Origin: Glossina fuscipes
Lineage: Eukaryota; Arthropoda; Insecta; Diptera; Glossinidae
Direction: 5' to 3'
NCBI RefSeq assembly: GCF_014805625.2
Contig: NW_023998414.1
Span: forward strand, 24,131,735-24,195,734
Length of the DNA: 64,000 bases
Below the pieces are notes generated by a model, which saw only the letters and a program-made list of their open reading frames with translations, was not told the DNA's origin and searched no databases. Position numbers and translations under genes: made by a program. Positions 50,855-63,384 of this stretch are shown piece by piece (within the stretch, counting starts at the first letter, position 1; each line of letters opens with the position of its first letter).

Positions 50855-51682
50855 CAGCTTTAGAAATGTTAACGAGATTGGAAAAGCCATCAATAGCCCA
50901 CCAACCCATAGAAAAGGTTTTAATCACCAATTTCAAAGTGGCATTGCACTCAGCTACCAACAATACTGTGAAACTGTTAACGCGAAGAAAAATAGAGAAC
51001 AATCAGAAAAAGGCAAGTGAATGGAATAATTTAGCCACAAACACCATCGACACCAGTACAGTACAGTGGAATAGCTTTGAAAGCGATGACACGTCATTCA
51101 CATTTAATAATCAGACAAATGAGATAATCGAGAAAAATTTGGCAGCTACAATATCATCGATACGCAACAATGTAACACGTGTTCTGTACATGTATTTTAA
51201 TAATGTTAGCGATGCGGAGGGTTACGGGGCAGCCTATACTATAGCAACACCGACAATGGAAGAGCTGCAGCACCATTACCACCATCAGCCGCACCAACAG
51301 CAGCAGCAGCATCAACAGCAGCAACAACAACAACGGCAAGAGCAGCCGCCATCATCAACAATAGCAACAAAGACCTCATTATTGTCAACAACATTTTTAC
51401 CGGTGACAGGCTTAGAGACGACCGCTACACTCAACACAAATGATACCATCATAAAACAGTCGTCGACATCAACATCAACATCAACATCAACATCGACAAT
51501 AGCATCAGAAACACTATCGACAACTCTTTCACCTTTGTTATCGCCAAACAATGCAACCGCTACCCATTATTTAAATATACCAACGGCGACGCCTAGTATA
51601 ACATATCCGAGCTATAAAATTGAAATAAGAAGCTACGAAAATTGTTCAGCTCTCTTTGCCAACTACACTCAACCGCAGCCAG
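50851..51682 (+). CDS. First coding exon of a glycosylated membrane or secreted protein (possible GPCR N-terminus)
   Basis: This is the only stretch in the window that reads convincingly as a live coding exon. The ATG has A at -3 and is the first ATG in its frame after the upstream stop at 50794. The frame runs 277 codons plus one base to a consensus donor (CAG|GTGAGT), so the intron is phase 1; reading on gives a stop two codons later. There is no hydrophobic signal peptide or membrane segment. Eight N-X-S/T sequons are visible (about residues 37, 87, 107, 118, 197, 234, 264, 271). There is one Cys (265), a His/Gln-rich run at about 141-165, and a Ser-Thr run at about 205-216 encoded by an ACATCA repeat. 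A long, sequon-rich, low-complexity N-terminus without signal peptide, ending in a phase-1 donor, is typical of fly class A GPCRs; that identity is inference. A mucin-like or type II membrane protein would also fit. No downstream exon was recognised. Confidence 0.75.
51466..51494 (+). repeat. (ACATCA)n hexanucleotide within the coding exon
   Basis: Near-perfect hexanucleotide repeat units encode the alternating Ser-Thr run of the exon. It is in frame and length changes by whole units keep the frame, so copy number could vary between individuals. Confidence 0.85.
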
Positions 51683-51688
51683 GTGAGT
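51683..51688 (+). other. Consensus splice donor (GTGAGT) ending the coding exon
   Basis: The exon ends in CAG followed by GTGAGTAA, a perfect match to the eukaryotic donor consensus. It interrupts a glycine codon after its first base (phase 1). Coding-like composition (CAA/CAG, ACA/ACG, TCA) ends at this point and AT-rich non-coding sequence follows. Confidence 0.7.
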
Positions 51689-54600
51689 AAACCGTTGTTT
51701 GTTGTTTGTGCGCGGTATACAGAGATTTTCCGCTAATGTACGCAACTAACCTTTAGCCCTACTCTCACGTGAAGCCTGCGAACGCAAACAAATGAAAAGT
51801 AAACAGTAGCGGACAAAAAAACCAAATTTTTCTCCTCTTGTTACCAACTAAAAGTGTACGTTTAGGCACGTTTGCAATAATAACGAACAAATGGGCAACG
51901 AATGAAAACGCAAAGCAATTAAAGTGAAATAGAAGAAATTAAATTGAATCGATGGAAGAAGGTTAAAGTGTAAATTACTTGGATGACCATTGTTAAACTG
52001 AAGAATACTTGACGGACGGTTAAATTGAAGAACGCTTAGCGTGTGAGCAAACTGAAAAGGTCCATATCGACGACCAACGATCATCTTAATTTAAAGTGAA
52101 AACTTAAACAACATTCAATGGTAAAGCAAAGTGCAATCAATTTCTGTTCCCTTTTGCATATTAAACTGGACATACGTGGTCCGTAGTGCAAATAAAATCA
52201 TTTTCAAATATAATATATTTCAACAAATCGTCCCCTTAACGTTCAAGTGCAAGCAGAAAAGTCCTGATAACGGCAAGCTGATCATAATGTGAAGCATCTT
52301 TAAGATTAAAGCTTTCCCAAAGGTGTTTAGCAAATTGCCTGTGTTAGCGTGCCCTGCCTTATGCATATTTAAGTCATATATTTCTTCGAAGGCTTCCTTA
52401 ACTCCTGTGAAAACCGCAGTAACTATCCCAACCTTGGCACAAAATTCGACATAAACGAAATACTTTTGATCGACATAACAATACGTTCATCTCGTTTATT
52501 TACGCAAAATTGCTCTGACATGATATGATCCTCACACTAGCCTCATTACATTTGAAAATAGGAATGATTCCTCAAAGCCAGTAGTCGTCATAGGCAACAA
52601 GCCATTTGCTGTGAGATTGAAGCAAAGTCTTAATATATGAAAACGCTATTCTTGAATAATGTAAAAGTGTGTATCTCTCTAAAGCAGTCTACGTACGCTT
52701 TTAGATTTTTTATTTATCATGCGTAGCCTGTGCGCATCTTTTCTCAATTCATTTGTGGCTTGGAGAGATCCGGTCTCTCAGCAAAATGAATACACCCGTG
52801 GATAGATCCGAAAGTACCCGAACTGACAAGCCCAAAATTCTTTAAGAAAATATATTTTCTATTCTCAACGTAATCTTGCCGTCGATATTCAATAACTGCG
52901 ATACTCTGTGTATACTAAACGATATCGGGCTCCTTGAAGCCGAGCCCTTAGTTTTAAGGTCCATCTCGTCATGGCTGTATGCTAGCAATGTATGCTTCGA
53001 CTAGTGAATAGAAGGAGAAAAAAAAAGGCGAGTTTCAACTCTTTGATTTTCTCCATCGCGATAACGGTTGTGCGAACAGATGCATTATCGACGATTTTTC
53101 TTAATTTCATTATTCAAACGATGCAATATGCGTGCATAATATTCGACGCAGGTAGAACAGGCTTTGCTTTGCCTGGAGACATTCTCCCTTCCCGTTCCAT
53201 GTTGTCCCTTCATTTTAGGTATGAAGCAATGCACTTAAATCTCATCTAGGGGCGAGCGGATTGATGTGACCGCCTTATGCTACGCCGGCTGTATTGAGCT
53301 CGTTTTTCATAAGAGCCGCGTACAATATCGTATTAATTGCGTAATAACATAGTGTTATGAAATTCGTTTTTTACAAGATACAGTCCGCATCACTAGATCG
53401 TAGATATTTTGATCAAGAGAAATACACTTCAAAGTTCTTTTATTTTACTACTTTGACTCTCACAACAGTAGGAATATTTATTTACGATATATTTTGGCCA
53501 TACTTTCTACTTCTAAGTTCTTGCCAGACTAACTCTACTTTTTACAAATATTCGATTTATATACAATTTTACAAGAATGTTAGTATACCTAAATTTATGA
53601 CGTGACATTTAATTTGTTAACCTGCTTTGCGTACTCTGCTTTTACCTGTCTGTTTTCCCGCTAATCGCTTTCATCGATCTGCAGCTGCATGACGCCTAGC
53701 GAATGTAAATTTGGTTGTAGAACATGACTAGATTTGGGATTTCCGTAACAATAGTTTAATAGTAGAAATTAATATTAAATTTTATATTTTTAAAGCAGAC
53801 ACTTTAATACGAAGCAAATGTTTAAGCAACAACATGAAAAATTAATGCAAATAAGTAGAAATATTTGATACGAGTACACAGAATTACTACATAGAACCCG
53901 TTCGATTCGACGAAAAAGGAAAAATATGTAGAATTTCTCTTCGAAAATAAGAGGCAGTATTTTCTTTGACAGATCGAACTAATTGTATGCGAAATTGCAG
54001 AGCTGGCAAAAACCCAAATGAGAGAGAGGATGTCATCTGTATCTCATTTACATTAGTAATTCCCTTGGTGGCTTGATTGGTTCGAAAGAGATGCCCCTTA
54101 GTGCCGGTTATCTTATTTTAGTTTAATTTTTAAATGTGTGTGTGTATGTTCTACATTTTGTGGCAGGTTTTGCATATAGAAGACTTTTATCTCTTAAATG
54201 TTAAATCACTTGTGTACGCATCTACCCACAGTTATTCCATTGGTAATAAGCTTACTCAACTAAGTGTGACTCTTATATAGTTCTCAAATGGATTGTATAA
54301 CTAAAAGCATAAATAATTTGGGAAAATTTTACCTCACATAATCTGCATAAAACGAACGAGCATAATTGGCCTTAATCTAGTTTTCGATTGAGACACACAC
54401 GTGCAATTGATTTCGAATAACTAAATAATCAAAAACAACACAACAGATTATATTATAACGTATATAAAATCATCCTTTAGCCTTATGTTCGCATTCTCAC
54501 ACATGCATCTATCTATACACTATATCAGCAGAAGGATAATAACGAAATGTTTAGGGTATAAAATAAAAAAAAAATGTTTCATATATATTTTATGTTTATT

Positions 54601-55319
54601 TAGGTAGAGTGATATACGGGCAATTGCAGGATTGTAGGTGAGAGCTTACGAACAGAGATAGTTATAGGACAAAGTACAGCCGCATACTAAGCCAGACAAT
54701 TTTGCCTAATTTAAGAATTGACAGGCAGTCAGTCCGTTGCATGTAAAAAGTTGGAAACATCAAATCATAACAAAGCTTGTCTTAAATCTTAATTCATGAC
54801 TAATTTACACCTTCTTATCAAGCAGAAGCTTGCGATAATATCTCGTTCGGCATTATTCGCATATACTTTCATGTTACGTGCAAAGGCTTTATATAGTCTT
54901 GTTATTGCTATGCATTATTTAATTAACTTTAGCTCTGATAACTTTACGCAATAATTTTGTGAAACTCTCTGCTAGATTGTAATGATTGACATAACTAATC
55001 CAACAATCAAACCGCGCTGAACGAACAAGAGGATTATACGCATTCGCTGTTCGCTACATCTGTTCAGTGACAGTGACAGTTTAATATAGGTTGACTGAAT
55101 AAATTGACAAAATGAAGACAAATTAATATATGTAAGTGTAAGTGATTGCAAAACACTTTATACCAATCCAGAGCAAAAAGTGGAAAGATATTTCTTTTCA
55201 TTTAATTTTGAGTACATCGATGGTTTGAGGAGTCAATTTTGTACCCAAGCATTTAGGTTAATCGGAAATTTATTTATTATGATTTATTATAATTTCACAC
55301 TTCCATGTCTGATAGACAA
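51689..55319 (+). other. Presumed first coding intron (beginning)
   Basis: Follows the donor at 51683. AT-rich, without a convincing internal exon. Frames at 52992-53249 and 53357-53605 are Phe/Ile/Ser-rich and begin without acceptor sites. Confidence 0.45.
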
Positions 55320-56160
55320 CGCACGTTAGAACCCCTTGGACTAGAACTTAATCCTCCTCCTTTTATCTGGCATCTTACTAATGGCAGCTTAATCAACCCT
55401 TCCTTCTCTGACTTAAGTATCTTATAGCCCACTTAACATAGGAAAACTAGATGTGGCTCAGGTTTTCTTCCTAGTTTATTGTTGTCCACAAAACCCTTTC
55501 CCCTCTTTCAGCGCGTTCCGGGACTAGCCTAGCACTTTGTGAAATAGGCAATCTGGTATATATATACTAACGGTAGCTTGGGCAAGTTTTTCCGTATCCA
55601 CATGGTTCACGATCTTTTAGGCCTACCTCTTCGTAATTAGAGCATCTGACTGCCCTCATCTAAGGACAACCGAAAACTTTTCTAGACAAGCTAATCGCAT
55701 GTAGGCTACTGGCGTTGAGATGGTCTAGGACCAGCCTAGTACTCTCTCAATCAATCCAGGCGACTTTGAAAGATTTTAGTAGGCAGCATACTCGTGATTT
55801 AACCACATTTTTTTCCTCCTACTTTATCTGTAACCAAGGCGTCGCATTTCTCTAGTTGTTTTTAACAAGCCCTCTGTCTCCCGATCTAGATAGGTGGCAT
55901 CCTTATATCCTGATAAATAGCGTACTCTCTTACAATTTAGGTAATCTTCCCTCATCCCAACTAGCTTAAGGCAAGCTCAGCATCTTTTTCCTTCCATTAG
56001 TCTTTTTCTAACCTGCTTATGCCGCCTCGAGCCAATTTACCTTTCTCCAAGTCAACGTAATTCGCTGCTACTTGACTACTAAACTCACTTCTTTTCTGTC
56101 AACTTCGGATATAACTCAATGCACTTGTATCTGTTTTTTCGGTATTCAACATACCTAGAA
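55320..56160. other. C-rich, GC-elevated island of unknown nature
   Basis: This stretch is clearly richer in C and CT than its AT-rich neighbours, with frequent CCTCC, CCCTTC and AGCCTAG strings. A motif GGACTAGCCTAGCACT at about 55522 recurs as GGACCAGCCTAGTACT at about 55730. No open reading frame longer than 60 codons exists on either strand. It could be a decayed non-autonomous element or long terminal sequence; the sequence alone does not decide. Confidence 0.35.
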
Positions 56161-56390
56161 TAAGAAATAGTTCGGCAAGCCGAACGCGCTAGGTGGACTA
56201 CGAACCTCATATAATGCGTGAAATGATAGGTCTTCGCGGTTTTTTGCCACTAGATGGTATTGATGCGTATACACCGGGCAACACGCGCCTGATCGTCTCA
56301 AGCGAACATGTGCTTAAATGGTGACAATTCAGCTAACATTTTTCGTGGAAATAATTTTCTAGTCCTTTGCCCGAAAGATACGCTATATGA

Positions 56391-56504
56391 TGCTTTTTTG
56401 CCAAAACATACCGAAAAATTTGTGAAGTATACGATGAGAATGCTATGAGTGTACGAAAGCTTCGGGAGTGGTTTGCTCAATGCCTTTCCAGAAAATTTCA
56501 ATGA
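56391..56504 (+). mobile_element. Mariner-family transposase N-terminal (helix-turn-helix) relic
   Basis: From 56400 the frame reads AKTYRKICEVYDENAM followed by SVRKLREWFAQCLSRKF, then a stop at 56502-56504. This matches the N-terminal DNA-binding region of mariner transposases (family pattern K.A...H..IC.VYGE.A.S...CR.WFA.FRSG.F). The block continues in shifted frames for perhaps another 150 bases, but I could not follow the second HTH or the catalytic D,D34D core. It lies 37 kb from the other mariner relic and covers the opposite end of the protein, so the two are separate insertions. Antisense ORFs over the same bases are shadows. Confidence 0.72.
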
Positions 56505-57435
56505 GATCTCGTAATCCGTGGAGCAAGACCGGCACGAAAGTTGCCAGGAAATAGTGGAGGCACAATTCGTGAACCAAATGCCAGTTTGGAGTCTTTTGAC
56601 AAGAGCAGGCTACCAAACCTGGCCGGAGACCTTTTATATCATCCATTATTATGCGTCAAAATCAACAGTTCGATGTTTTGACGCTTCTTTTTGAACGTTG
56701 TTCGAAAGGAATTATAATACTTCGTTAAAATCTTTCTTTAAAGCTTTGTTTGACTTTGCTTTCGATTGCAATTATGCAATGCTTTGTTAGAGACTCTCAA
56801 AAAGTTTTCAGCGTTAAAAGGTTAACTAATCAAAGTAAGTCAAACAAATGGTCTCGCAATTCATGATGACCAGCACAATTTCTTGCCGATAATTTGAATT
56901 TGTATTGAGGGAAATCAAGACAGATATCAAAATTGTGCGAATATATATATATATATATATATGGTAGATCTAAACTTGTTCGTTGAATCCTTCTATATGT
57001 TTCACGGAAAAATTCAATGAAGTGAATCCTAATTAAAAATATGTTTGTAATTAAGTCAATAGTAAAGCGCCCGCAGTTAGTTTTAGTGTGAATTATTTTT
57101 TATTATTATTTAAATCGCATTGCAATCATTTTAATTCGTACCGATGGACAGCGCAACCTATTAATTAAACTATTTATATGTTTTATTGAATAGCAAATTC
57201 AATTTTGGTTAAACGTTAACTGCTTGATCTAATTTCAATTCCTAATACACAAACGTATTCAATGAATTATTGAAAGACATATTTGTCCATAATACAGTTT
57301 ATCAGTAAGTGAACAAATCTATTGCAATACCAATAAACCAAAAAACAGAAAGCAAAAAGCAAAAAGCAGAAGAAAAAAGGAGCAAACGGAACTTTTGATT
57401 TTGACATACTTACTCATGTCTATTTACGTGGTGTC

Positions 57436-57492
57436 CCTCCCTCTCTCTCTCTCTCTCTCTATCTATATGTCTATCTATCTATCTATCTATTT
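57436..57492. repeat. Compound (CT)n-(ATCT)n microsatellite
   Basis: About 10 CT units are followed by TATCTATATGTC and five ATCT tetranucleotides. Confidence 0.9.
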
Positions 57493-58679
57493 AACCGTTT
57501 CTTCTCGTAAACAGGTATGTCAGTGTTTTTTTATTGTATATTAGTGAAGTTCTCATTCACCCAGGGTGAGTTTCCCATTTCACTAACACACAACACTTTA
57601 TGTGGGTCAATGTAAATATACGGCTGTGTACGACTACGGCCATAGAACTTAATACAAATAAACAAACAAAAAATAAGCAAAATATCATATGTTTGCTTGT
57701 AATCGATTTACTGGTTGTTAGCCTTGTCCAGCTAGCTGTTGGCACATTTTCCCATTAATGTTGAAAGAGTTAACTGAAATCGAAATTTAATTAACGAAAA
57801 AACGATATTGAGAAAAAGTCAACATTAATTGAAGCATTTTAAGAAATCTATATTAAAGAATATATGCACGCTTCCAACTGGGACAAGCTATCAATAAATA
57901 CCATAAACCACTTAGCGATGTTCTGTTTTCAAATCCTTTCTTTCCTTGTCCTCACTTCACATGTTCCAATGTACCGAGATGAGGTATAATAAATTTAGCC
58001 CCTTTGGACTAGAGTTTTCCTTATCTACAGCCACGGTCAACTGTTGACTGGCTATTTATTTTCTTTTTCGAGAAGTCGTATCCAGCGCTCCAGCAGCCAG
58101 AAGAAAAGCATTTTTTAAACAACTTTTATTTTAGGATAAAAGCAAACGTAATAGAGATATATGAGATATATGCAAAAAATTACCCGGTAACACGGCAGCC
58201 AGCCTCCCGGGCCATCGTTACTTGAAGGGGCCCAGCTCTCCAAAACGAAAAAAATGCAAATGTGAATTAAAAAAAAAAAAAAACAAAATTAATTCACCTA
58301 TCCATTCACCTAGCAAGCAAGCTAAAGTTTTTAAAGTTAAGAATTTTGATTGGCGACTATTTGAACTTAACCGAACTTACCTCACGAGCTTCGTGGGAAA
58401 ATTTTGTTTTACAAAATTTAAAAAAAAAGAAATCTAAACCAAACGATAAAAAGTTGTAGCACTTCAGATAAAGATGGTTTCGAAGAATCATGTTCCGGGA
58501 GAGAAGCGTTTAAGGTTTTATAATATGTTAAACACGTCTTTTTTGGCATAGTAAACACGAATTATTCAGTCATCATCGCCAAATGCAAAAACTTTATTCT
58601 AAACTTTTAATTTCTTGACAGAAACATCGACGTCCTTCGCATCGCTCTCAGTCTGATATCAATTCTACGATTGCCTTGA

Positions 58680-58945
58680 TGAAACTACTGTATTACTAGT
58701 AACAAACACAGCCATAATCTAATGACATTCGTTAGCGCTTTAGAGAAGTTAGAGATCAACAGATTCCTATCTATAAAGCCGCACCTTCCCCAAAGGAATT
58801 CATCTGACATGACGAGTCTTGTTGGAGCTCTTGAGAAACTTTTCACAAAATTTCTTTCTATTAATGAATTTTTCACCGCAAAGCATCTATTAAGCCGATC
58901 TTATTACCAATCCCCAACAGAATATATAAGTGATTACATGCCTTA
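58680..58945 (+). repeat. Internally duplicated 87-bp segment with protein-level similarity
   Basis: The frame is open from 58683 to 58945 and contains two copies, 87 bp apart, of MT..V.ALEKL....FLSI (ATG at 58722 and 58809). The copies differ mostly at synonymous positions: GCTTTAGAGAAGTTA versus GCTCTTGAGAAACTT, and TTCCTATCTATA versus TTTCTTTCTATT. That pattern hints at past protein-level constraint, but the region is short. The opposite strand shows the same duplication. No family was recognised. Confidence 0.35.
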
Positions 58946-60649
58946 ACAAACCTATCGCCCAAGGAACTACACTTATGCGTGTAACGCGCGGGCGTAATCA
59001 AAAAGAAGTAGGAGAAGAGGCAGCGGGTTGCCGCAGTTAAGTGGATGCGTACTCTGTCGATACAATTACACGGCTAAGCATTGACTGAGCATTCATTGTT
59101 TCAAACAATTTAAAACGGCAAACGGCAAACGCCAGCGCGGCTTGTTAGCTGCTACTCTTATTTACGCAGCATTTGTATTCCCAAGCTTTGTTGGCAAAAT
59201 TAAAATTTATTTAAGAAATTTTTTCTCGAAACGTCTTAGATAAAAATTATTTATTATCTTATTTACATTTGCATTATAATTTTTTTTTTTTTTTGTTTTT
59301 TAAATCATGGAAAAAAAGAATTCATTACTCAAATAGTGCTACACCTCTATTAGTACACCATTGTTAGAAATTATATCCGGAAAACACTTATAAAATGTTC
59401 TAGTCGTGCATGTGAGAAACTAATTTACTCATGTTACGTCAACCTTAGTGTCAATGATATGCCACAACATAAACTGCACACATTAACTAAGCACTTGAGT
59501 TGATAAGCCGCAGAGTGGTAGTTGGTGAAGTAAAATTTTTTTACCCAAAAAAAAAAAAATTTTTTTTTTAGGAAACTTTATTACATTAATAATTCCTTGA
59601 GCTTATAAGGTGAAAAGTTATTGATCGATATTCCTTTTGGAAAGGCAAAGCTTTTCGCTTCACAGGCTTACAAAGTTTTTCGAGACGTTACTGTTCATAC
59701 TATTCATACTATTCGTGCATGGCTGCCTCGTGAAATTACTCCAGCACTGATTGACAAATATTGCTGCACAGAATAATTGACATCTGACTATTGACTTTTT
59801 GCATCGCCACCATCCTATAGGTCATGTTTAATATTGAAAAACTTTTCATTTCTTCTAAGATATTCTTTATTCGCAACACTTGCGCAAAAATGCGAAAATG
59901 TCATGAAAAAATGAAAAGTAAACGAAAAAGAGATAATAACCTATTAAGAAGAAGAAATTGGTTTATATTCGCTTACGAGTGCACCGCCATCCAATTTTGT
60001 GGTTCGGAAAGCAAAGGTAAAAGCGGCACATTTTTGGTTCAAAAATCTGGAACAAATTCTCTTGTTCCATGCGTACGCGTCTTATTTGGAACATGTCGTC
60101 ATCTATACATAGTTGCGCAGTGTACACAAACTTTTAAAACCTATTGTGAAAACAATGCGCCCATGGTTGCATTTTATGCATGATTTCGACAGTAAGGAAC
60201 GCTGCCCCTTCATAGAAGATCTGTACGCGCAGGAAAATGGCGAATGCTTTTGAGACAATGGACATTGTCGTTCAAGTTCAATGATCGTGTAATCTCCAGA
60301 AAAGCCTAGCTGAGCTTGTCACACAAATTACACGATATAACTCTATTGGGCTTTTTACTTTGACTTTATGCTGGAGCATTGGCTTGCTCGAAGGAACAAT
60401 CAGCTATTCTCGCGCTACTATTCCTGTAAAGCAGACTTATACAGAAAGTTGCGAAAATTGTTGTTCAAGGCCCTATATATTGTATGTGGCAATCTTCTAG
60501 AGACCATAAGTTATGAACAATAATAGTTTGAATATTTCGTTATTTCATTTTTTTAACAATTAGAAGGTGGCGTTTTTTTTGCTCTTTCACACGCACGTTC
60601 CTCTCCCTACTTTCAATTTCAAGCGTATGTCTCAATTCCAACGAGCATA

Positions 60650-60725
60650 AGAATCTCAATAGCGGAAATAGAGACAGACAGACAGATATTTTTATACATC
60701 ACTCTACTGAAAAGCAACTAAATGC
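60650..60725 (-). repeat. Short degraded GTCCGTC-box repeat copy
   Basis: A run of AGACAGACAGACAGATA at about 60672-60690 is followed by TTTTTATACATCACTC. The box type matches minus-oriented copies of the family, but a plain GACA microsatellite is an equally good explanation. Confidence 0.25.
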
Positions 60726-62509
60726 CTCATTGATACGTTTATTTAACGCATCGTAAAACTGGTACACCGCCATATGTCAGACAAAGATATGTAATGATGT
60801 TTATTACTTCTTACTTTAATAAAAATGAGAATATCTTTGGCGGAGAACTCTTTTCCTCTTTTCCTTGACATTACTTTTCAATGTTAACGCAAGGAAGTCT
60901 TTTATCCATACATTAGATTCGAATCCGAATTAACTTTTTCTCCGCCCTATTAAATCTCTCTCTGATCTTTATCTACAACACAGTTTGTCAATTTCTTAAC
61001 AACAAACAAACAAAAAAATTAATAAAGGAAAGCATTAAGTGAAAGGAAAACTTTTACTTTACTTCCGAGACATCTTCGATACACTTAACTTCTAAATACA
61101 CTATCATTCAACTGGCAGCGAGTGCTTGTTTTGTGATGATGATGATGATGATGAAAGCAAGTTTCGACCAGTTTGTCAACTATGCTCACTATGTCTACTC
61201 TCTCTGACCTAATAACTCAATTAATATTCGATTTAAACGCGTCTGGCGCACTGCTGCAGGCAAACGGCCTAACCAGCCTAAACGTGTTAAACCTCAACTC
61301 TCTTCGATATTGGGATTTCTGGAAATTTTTGCGTTTCATTCTTAAATTTCACAGAAACGATGACGCAGTTAGTTCAAAACCTATAACAATTTTATAGAAG
61401 AAAACACATTTGGCTACTGAGCCACTTTGACTGTAAGGTGAATATTTTTTCGTTTAAGTACTGAACGCAAGAAAGAAGTCTGAGAAATGATTTCATTAAC
61501 AAATCATTTGCAAGCTATTCAAAGATGAAATAAACGAATCCACGACATTTGTGATGACCTTGAGTTTTTCATTACCTAAACGAGACCAACTCTGCAAATA
61601 TGTAGGCACAAGTCCTTTTCAAAAATTTTCCCAAGTAACCTCACAATCAATGATAACTGCTAAGAACGCATTGGAATCGACCAAAATTTTGCCTTTCATC
61701 GATGTATGCTTAAAAGGTAACGAGATGTTCTTTGTTTCGAACATTCCCGTGTCCCACTACTAATACACGAATACGGTGCAAAGAAAATATACGCTCGGAA
61801 TTATCAATGATATGACGAATAGCAAGAGCACTACCTGAAAAGTTGCATATTATTTCTATTATAGACCATTATTGGGGCACATAATTTCTCATATTAACAT
61901 TGCAATGCCCAACTGAATACAACTAATGAAAGCAGCAGAGATATTGATCCTTCAAATATCACTGAATTGTCAAAAAGACGAAGTCAGACAACATCTCATG
62001 AAAACTTCTTCAAATACACACAAACAATCAGTACATAAATTGGCAAGTTCTCATGGTAACAAGTAATAAATAAAATCTTAAAATTGACGACAAAAGCCAT
62101 AGACAAAAAGATTACTTGGCAGACATTTAAACAAAGCCAGATTAGTTCAGCTGAAAGGCAAGTCTTTGCAAATCAATTTTGTGGAAAAGTTTACTTAATG
62201 GTAATTATCGAGGCATGCACAATAAAAACAAAGAAAAAAAAAAAAAAACAAGTAAAAACATTAAACCCGGGCAAGGGGGATTGTTCACCCCATCCCACAC
62301 CATTTCTCCTAATAAAATTATTCGCTGGTTTCAGTCAAGTATTGCGTACTATTTTCATGCAAAGACATATATTTCATGAGAACCCCCATGTTGCAGAATT
62401 TCCATTCCACGGGAACCAAATCTAGGAAACATAATTTATTTCCTAAAAATGTTACAATTTTTCAGTCTTTGACATAGGAAACCAGAAATTATACTTTCTC
62501 TTCATGTAA

Positions 62510-63030
62510 GGGCTTGCCTTTCATAGTAAGGCTTACATATGTTAAGGTCTATACAATAGACCTATGTGGTCCAAATTCCCTACCGTCAACTTTTTTTGAT
62601 TAATATATGCTATTAAAAAATTCGACGTTTTTCTGAAGAGCTTGCTATTTATGAGAAATTTTATATGAAATGGGGTCCAAGAACTAGAGCCATGTGCTGC
62701 AAATTTGGTCCACTTAATTTTTATTTCAAATTCCGCTCATGAGCAAATTTTTATCATAAAAGATGAACAATTAGAAATGATTGACATATAAAGATTTACA
62801 TTTCCTGAGAACTCTTATATGCGGTGGTATCTAAATAATAGACCTAGGTAGTCCAAGTTTGCCAAGGTTAATTTCCTTGTCAATTTACTAATGTAAATCA
62901 AGGTATATTAAAAATTAGATCTTTTTATCATATAAAGATATCATTTTCGTAGGGACGATTATATGAGAGGGGGTTCAAAATATTATCCTAGCCGATCCAA
63001 AGATTCCACATCAATTTACTTTGCGGAAAT
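62510..63030. repeat. Diverged tandem repeat, four units of about 120-165 bp
   Basis: Four blocks share the order TTATATG.GG.GGT-like, a short AT spacer, AGACCTA.GTGGTCCAA-like, then ATTCC. The second boxes are at about 62564, 62686, 62852 and 62982. An AGACCTATGTGGTCCAA form and an AGACCTAGGTAGTCCAA form show the relation best. Units are strongly diverged and non-coding. The wording resembles the ancient TATGG.AGCTATATC..A.GACC repeats common in higher flies. Confidence 0.6.
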
Positions 63031-63384
63031 AGCTATTATTTAGCTACTTTTGAAAATTGCAATTCTTTTGCCATACAACGTCTTTTCGCACTAGCGTCCT
63101 GCATATTCATCGCCTCCCTACGCATCCGATCATTTCTTTCTAGAATAAAATACGACGAAAATGCTGCTTTTCTCTTCAAAAAATTTATTGTTTTTTTTTT
63201 ATTTATTTATTTTTTTTTTTTATTAGCTTAAATACAATACAAGACAATTATTGGCCGTGATAGAATTTTAAATGGGCAAAAAATTTGATATCTTGAAGAC
63301 TGAAGATTGAAAGCTTTAAAATACAACGTTTGAAAACGGCCCGTGGAGTAATTCCTTAAAATGTTCAATCGTTTCATTGCATAT

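Larger units (their letters stand above)
56505..62509. other. Gene-free interval to the right, probably intronic
   Basis: AT-rich sequence with an AT microsatellite at 56940, the compound repeat at 57436, the duplicated segment at 58.7 kb, and a short GAT repeat (about 61136-61154). Frames at 59824-60183, 61173-61397 and 62084-62425 have no domain I recognise. Confidence 0.45.

Noticed and set aside
51154..51551. Minus-strand frames with Leu, Cys and Val-Asp runs
   Set aside because: These are shadows of the CAG/ACATCA tracts in the plus-strand exon.
59824..60183. 119-codon plus-strand frame
   Set aside because: Lys/Arg-rich start from AAAG sequence and no recognisable domain or splice sites; treated as chance.
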